Assembly: GCA_022579005.1 (NCBI GenBank)
Contig: MU402011.1
Coordinates: 1 to 11,010 of the forward strand
Reading direction: 5' to 3'
Source of the DNA: Poronia punctata
Taxonomy: Eukaryota > Ascomycota > Sordariomycetes > Xylariales > Xylariaceae
Length of the DNA stretch: 11,010 bases
The position numbers and the translations under genes were made by a program. Below are positions 7,243 to 11,010 of the stretch, piece after piece. The notes beneath the pieces were generated by a model. It did not search any database. It saw nothing but the letters and a program-made list of their open reading frames with translations, and was not told the origin of the DNA. The stretch's first letter is position 1. Each line of letters begins with the position of its first letter.

Positions 7243-9642
7243 TAGCTAACTAAAATGCTTTAAAGTATTTAATTTATAAGTTACTTAATATTAAAAATAA
7301 TAAAAATAGCTTTTAAACCTATACTTAAGCTTAACTTAAAACTTTTTTTAATAGCTTTAATAAATTAAAACGCTTTTATTATAGCTATTAAATATATTAA
7401 CAATATATTTGCTACTTATAAATTTATTAAAATATAGCTTAAATAAATTAAGCACTACTTTTTTTTGCATATTTTATAGTTAAAGTTAAAACTTTTTTTA
7501 AAAAAAGTATATATTAAATATAATAAAATACTAGCTTTTAAAGTAATATATAAAACATATAAACGTATTACTATTAAGTATAATAAAAGCATTAAATTAA
7601 AAAACTAGCTAGTACTAATAAATTAAACTAAAGTTTATTAGTTTATAAAAGTATTTAAACTTATAAAATAATAAATTAAAAATTATTTTAAAATCTTATA
7701 ACTATTAAATTAACTATAAAAAAACGTTTTATAGCAATAAAATATAGCTAAAGCCTTTTTATTTAAATTGCTTAAATAAAAAGTAATAAAAATAATTAAA
7801 ATATATAACTATTTAATAGATTAACTATATAATTTATACTTTAATATATTAAGTTATATTGCTAAATATTATATTTTATAAACTTAAAACTATATTTTTT
7901 AACTTTTATTATATAATAGCTTTTTATTTACTAAAATATAATATAATTATAGTACTTATAAATAAAAACTATATATTATTATAAAATTTGCACGTTGCTA
8001 TAAACGCTATTTTAAATTTTAGTTATTATTTATTATTTATATAAACTATAAACTTTTTACATTTTTTATATTATCTTTTAATATAAAAAGAATATATATA
8101 AAATAAGCAAATAAATTATGTTTTTTAAACGTTAAAATTATATATATTAAAAAAAAAAAAAAAGTAGCTAATATGCTTTTAAAAACTTTATTTAAATTTT
8201 TAAACTATATAAATAATTTTATAAATTTAAAATAAGTAAATGTTAAGTTTAAAACTTAAATTTAAAAAAATAAAGTTAATAAATATAAAAAGCTTATAAA
8301 ATTACTTAGTAAAAATAAAAGCTTAAAACTTATTAATAACTTATTAACTTATATATAATAAATTAATTTAATAATATATTTTATTTAAAATTAGTTTAAT
8401 AAATTATATAAATATAAAAATTAACTATATAATTTAATACTATTAAAATACTTAGCTTTACTAGTTAAAAATATATAAAAAGTTTTAACTAAAAATTTAA
8501 TAGCTTTGCTAGCTTATTTATGCTAAATATTACAATTTTATAAAAGCAAAACCTTTTTTAAATATAAAGATTTAAAATAGTATTTTAATATATAAAAGTA
8601 TTATATAAGCACGCTAAATGTTAACTAAAGTTGCTTTAAAATTTATATTTTAGTAAACTAATTTAAAGCATTTTAAGTAAAAAATAAAATTTTTAAGCAT
8701 TAGTATAAAAAAGTATAAAAAAAATGTTTTTTAAAATATAAAGTTAGTTATGCTTTAAAATTAGCTTATAATTTTTTAAAATACTTTTATACTTTAATTA
8801 TATTATAAAAACTTAATTAATTTATTTATTAGCTAACTATAGTATAAAATACTTAAAACTACATTTTTAAATATATTTAATATACTAAGTTTAATTTAGC
8901 TAAGCTAAAAGCTTTTAACTTGCTAATTACTATATTTTAACTTTTTTAAATTATTATAGTAAACTTTATAAGTTTATTTTTTATTTTTTAAAATAGATTT
9001 TATTATATTTTATATATAATTAACATATTTTTTTAATTTAGCTAAGCTTTTTTTACTATATTAATAAACAAAAATATAGCTTTTATAAACATTAAAAACT
9101 AGTATACTTTAGTTAGCATAATATTATTAGCATTTTATTTAAATTTTAGCAGCGCGTTTTATTTACAGTCTTTTTATTAATAAATAAAAAATTTAAAAAT
9201 TTATTTTTTAAATGCTTTAATAAAATCTTATAAAAGTATTAAATTAATTAAAATATTTAACTAAATTATATAAGCAGTAATAAACAAAATAATTAATATA
9301 ATAAGTTTAAATTTAATAAACTAAAATTAAAAAATATATTTAGCTTTATAAATAATTAATATACGTTATATATAGCATTTAAAATTCTTTTTATTTAAAA
9401 TATTATATAAACACTTGCTTTAAAATAATTTTAAAATTAAGTATTTTTTAAAACATATAAATACCTTATAAAATATACTATTTAATAATATATATAAATT
9501 ATTATTATTTTTTTAGCATAAAAAACTAATTATAAATTATATAGCTAAAATATAATATTATTTAAAAACTATTAAACTAAGGTATAAAAAAAAGCAAGCT
9601 TAATAATAAAATATATTTTATAAAGGTTAAAAGATTTAAGTT
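7243..9642. other. Gene-free, extremely AT-rich RIP-like decayed block
   Basis: No gene is visible; stops are dense in all frames. The composition matches 3113-6392, of which it is the continuation across element A. Surviving C is again mainly in ACT/GCT. A 15-nt A run lies around 8150-8163. Isolated bases such as the CAGCGCG-like patch near 9150 and CAGTC near 9167 are slightly richer in GC, but too short to interpret. The ancestral sequence was not identified. Confidence 0.75.
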
Positions 9643-9647
9643 AATAA
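9643..9647 (+). repeat. Left target-site duplication of element B (AATAA)
   Basis: AATAA precedes the TG start; AGTAA follows the 3' LTR at 10274-10278. The single A/G difference is a transition, consistent with a mutation after insertion. Confidence 0.65.
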
Positions 9648-9687
9648 TGTAACGGTCGCAATGTGTACTGCGCCCGTTATATGACTT

Positions 9688-9745
9688 CAATTGACCAGGT
9701 GGTCAATTGTACCTACAGGTGTAGGTAAGGTACAGGTACGTACCT
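9688..9745. repeat. Run of hairpins/palindromes in the U3 part of LTR B
   Basis: Three adjacent perfect symmetries occur: 9-bp arms with a 4-nt loop, 7-bp arms with a 2-nt loop, and a 12-bp palindrome. Element B's other LTR keeps them, apart from one G-to-A change in the first (GGT-G to GGT-A). They could be dimeric factor-binding sites upstream of the promoter or RNA structure at the 3' end of the transcript. Confidence 0.65.
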
Positions 9746-9757
9746 AGGTCATACATA

Positions 9758-9765
9758 CATATAAG
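9758..9765 (+). promoter_or_regulatory. Candidate TATA box of element B
   Basis: CATATAAG, containing TATAAG from 9760, lies 26 bp upstream of the self-complementary stretch at 9786. The distance resembles that in element A and would place a transcript start near 9786. Confidence 0.45.
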
Positions 9766-9785
9766 CCACGATTCCAAGTTATAGA

Positions 9786-9796
9786 TAACTTGGAGT
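9786..9796 (+). promoter_or_regulatory. Candidate self-primer sequence, transcript 5' end of element B
   Basis: TAACTTGGAGT is the perfect 11-nt reverse complement of ACTCCAAGTTA at 9857-9867. It is unchanged in the 3' LTR (10205-10215). If transcription starts here, the RNA 5' end can pair with the site just past the LTR, as in Tf1. If it starts further upstream, the local hairpin with 9774-9781 would compete. Confidence 0.62.
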
Positions 9797-9856
9797 CCTG
9801 TACTCTTTTGGAGACTATGGTCAATTTAGGTAGCTTGTCAGGTTGATTGTTGCATT

Positions 9857-9867
9857 ACTCCAAGTTA
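9857..9867 (+). promoter_or_regulatory. Candidate self-priming primer-binding site of element B
   Basis: ACTCCAAGTTA begins 2 nt after the 5' LTR, the same spacing as in element A, and is perfectly complementary to 9786-9796 inside the LTR. It lacks the TGG start of a tRNA-primed site. The pairing length of 11 nt equals that known for Tf1 of fission yeast. Confidence 0.65.
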
Positions 9868-10006
9868 CCTAAAGGTTGCAAGTTCAAATTGCGACGGAGG
9901 GGATATCTAACAATTACATCCCCCCAGTACCATGTATGTACCTTTGCCAAGTCCCTCCTCTGATTACATGTATAGGTACATGTAGGTCAAGTGGGTACGC
10001 AGCCCC

Positions 10007-10056
10007 CCTACTGCCATTTTAAAGCGGACTTTGCGTAGCACAAAGTCCGCAGTAGG
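10007..10056. repeat. Strong hairpin next to the polypurine tract of element B
   Basis: Perfect 10-bp arms GCGGACTTTG/CAAAGTCCGC (10024-10033, 10041-10050) enclose a 7-nt loop. An outer stem, CCTACT/AGTAGG (10007-10012, 10051-10056), continues it across a one-sided bulge. It is the most GC-rich fold in the window, and its 3' edge overlaps the start of the polypurine tract. A role in RNA packaging, dimerisation or plus-strand priming is conceivable. Confidence 0.8.
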
Positions 10057-10063
10057 AAAGGGG
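10054..10063 (+). other. Polypurine tract of element B
   Basis: AGGAAAGGGG, followed by TAG, ends 3 nt before the TG of the 3' LTR, as in element A. It is the expected plus-strand primer tract and sets the plus orientation. Confidence 0.8.
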
Positions 10064-10066
10064 TAG

Positions 10067-10273
10067 TGTAACGGTCGCGATGTGTACTGCGCCCGTTACA
10101 TGACTTCAATTGACCAGGTAGTCAATTGTACCTACAGGTGTAGGTAAGGTACAGGTACGTACCTAGGTCATATATACATATAAGCCACGATTCTAAGTTA
10201 TAGATAACTTGGAGTCCTGTACTCTTTTAGAGACTATGGTCAATTTAGGTGGCTTGTCAGGTTGATTGTTGCA
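10067..10273 (+). repeat. Element B 3' LTR (207 bp)
   Basis: It is equal in length to the 5' LTR, with seven transitions and no indels. Its start TGTAACGG is paired with CCGTTACA about 25 bp inside (the 5' copy carries a C-to-T change there). TATA-like, self-primer and hairpin sequences are kept, apart from single transitions. Confidence 0.92.
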
Positions 10274-10278
10274 AGTAA
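10274..10278 (+). repeat. Right target-site duplication of element B (AGTAA)
   Basis: It matches 9643-9647 at four of five bases; the difference is A/G. Confidence 0.65.
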
Positions 10279-11010
10279 TATAGTAATAGTTTTATAAGAA
10301 AAAAAAGCTTTTAAGCTTACTAAAAAGTAAAAAAAACCTTTTATTATAAAAAAGAAACTTAAAAAAAAAATTTTATTTTAATATATATAAACAGCAAAAC
10401 TATATAATATAAGTATTATTTAAACTTATTAAAGCTATTTATTTTTTAATTTAAACGTTTTAAAACGTTAAAAAATATAAATTTAAAGGTTTAAATAACC
10501 TTAAAAAAATAAAACCTTTAAAATTATATATTAGCTATTAAACTAAATTATAAAAAAAAATTATTTATTAATATAAGCGTAAGCGCTTAACTTTTTATCT
10601 TCTTTACTTTTAAATCTACTTTTTTATATATAGCTTAGTGTTAAAACTAGTAAAATAGCTAAATTGTATATATTAATTAATATACGTATAAAGAAATAAA
10701 ACTTCTTTTTTTTGCAAAATTTATATATACTAAATAAGTAAAAAAAAACCCTTTATAAAAAAACCTTTTTTTTTATAGTAGTTTTTACTATAGCTATATA
10801 ACTTTTATTATATAAGCATTATATTAATTTCTATTATCTTATAACTTATTAAATTTAATATACTTTTTTAAAATAAGCTAATAAAACTAGTTTATTTTAT
10901 AGCTATAAATAATACTTTTATTTTATAGTATTATAGCTTTTATAGTAATAGTTATAATATTTTAAATTATTTTAATTTATTTTTTTAGTTTTTTTGCACT
11001 TTTATAGTAA
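10279..11010. other. Gene-free AT-rich decayed block with local inverted repeats
   Basis: No gene is visible. The composition resembles the earlier decayed blocks, with somewhat more CpT/TCT near 10600-10620. A perfect 16-bp palindrome, AACGTTTTAAAACGTT, lies at 10454-10469, 11-bp arms TTTAAAGGTTT/AAACCTTTAAA at 10482-10492 and 10512-10522, and a TAAGCGCTTA palindrome near 10580. These may be remains of a small inverted-repeat element or chance. Confidence 0.65.

Larger units (their letters stand above)
9648..9854 (+). repeat. Element B 5' LTR (207 bp), rich in palindromes
   Basis: It begins TGTAACGG and ends GTTGCA. A hairpin with arms CAATTGACC/GGTCAATTG (9688-9696, 9701-9709), a second with ACCTACA/TGTAGGT (9711-9717, 9720-9726) and the 12-bp palindrome AGGTACGTACCT (9734-9745) follow one another upstream of a TATA-like CATATAAG. 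A fourth hairpin, CCAAGTTA/TAACTTGG (9774-9781, 9786-9793), overlaps the candidate self-primer. An A-box-like TAGCTTGTCAGG (9831-9842) lies near the end. Confidence 0.9.
9855..10066 (+). other. Element B internal region, non-coding (212 bp)
   Basis: In order it holds a 2-nt spacer, the self-complementary primer site, a B-box-like core GTTCAAAT (9882-9889) inside a 6-bp stem TTGCAA/TTGCGA (9876-9881, 9889-9894), an inverted repeat GGGGAT/ATCCCC (9899-9904, 9918-9923), repeated ACATGTA motifs with GTACC/GGTAC symmetry (about 9927-9985), a strong hairpin (10007-10056) and the polypurine tract. There is no open frame of note. Confidence 0.75.
9648..10273 (+). mobile_element. Element B: complete miniature (TRIM-like) LTR retrotransposon, 626 bp
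   Basis: Two 207-bp direct repeats (9648-9854, 10067-10273) beginning TGTAACGGTC and ending GATTGTTGCA flank a 212-bp non-coding internal region (9855-10066). A polypurine tract lies next to the 3' LTR, and a 4-of-5 matching target duplication flanks the element. The LTRs differ at only 7 sites, all transitions, six of them CpA/TpG to TpA. It encodes nothing recognisable and must rely on another element's proteins. Its sequence differs from element A, but the design (size class, primer arrangement, 2-nt spacer, TGTAA start) is the same. Confidence 0.92.

Noticed and set aside
3113..9642. Naming the decayed blocks as a specific Gypsy, Copia or Tc1 element
   Set aside because: No reverse-transcriptase, RNase H, integrase or transposase motif could be read on either strand after allowing for C-to-T and G-to-A changes. 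De-RIP with related copies would be needed.
9952..10020. Small coding frame in element B internal region
   Set aside because: Only short frames exist, they are interrupted by structured repeats, and they show no recognisable protein similarity.
6398..10273. CRISPR array
   Set aside because: The repeated units are two unrelated pairs of over 200 bp with TG...CA-type ends and target duplications, not short regularly spaced repeats.
1..11010. Mitochondrial, plastid or Plasmodium-like AT-rich coding genome
   Set aside because: No open frames, rRNA or intact tRNA are seen, even with alternative codes in mind. The C/G context bias and transition-only LTR differences point to mutational decay of nuclear repeats.

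Overview
The window looks like gene-free, heavily mutated nuclear heterochromatin from a filamentous fungus, most likely an ascomycete with repeat-induced point mutation (RIP). Most of it is extremely AT-rich: hand counts give 10 G+C in bases 1-60 and 3 in 4861-4920. It is full of stop codons on both strands, and the surviving cytosines sit mainly in ACT or GCT. No protein-coding gene, rRNA gene or intact tRNA gene could be supported. The AT-rich blocks are best read as old transposon copies erased by RIP, although no ancestral element could be recognised.

Two islands of normal composition interrupt the blocks (34 G+C in 6421-6480, 28 in 9901-9960). Each is a complete miniature LTR retrotransposon (TRIM-like). 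Element A (6398-7237, 840 bp) has two 221-bp LTRs, a 398-bp internal region, a polypurine tract and a perfect 5-bp target duplication, AACTT. Element B (9648-10273, 626 bp) has two 207-bp LTRs, a 212-bp internal region, a polypurine tract and a near-perfect target duplication (AATAA/AGTAA). Neither encodes protein, so both would depend on enzymes from another element.

The most notable observation is shared by both elements. The primer-binding position does not look like the complement of a tRNA 3' end. Instead, exactly 2 nt after the 5' LTR, each has an 11-12-nt sequence that is the perfect reverse complement of a stretch inside its own LTR, 26-33 bp downstream of a TATA-like sequence. This is the layout expected for Tf1/sushi-type self-priming, where the 5' end of the transcript folds back and primes reverse transcription. 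The two elements are otherwise different in sequence. Both also have A-box- and B-box-like motifs placed across the LTR/internal junction.

The paired LTRs differ only by transitions (19 in A, 7 in B, no indels). In B, six of seven are CpA/TpG to TpA changes. Both elements therefore inserted after the surroundings had decayed, A probably before B, and both have since been lightly mutated.

Layout: 1-2737 AT-rich decayed block; 2738-2819 hairpin cluster; about 2798-3112 less-decayed island, possibly an old solo LTR; 3113-6392 decayed block; 6398-7237 element A; 7243-9642 decayed block, continuous with 3113-6392 before A inserted; 9648-10273 element B; 10279-11010 decayed block.
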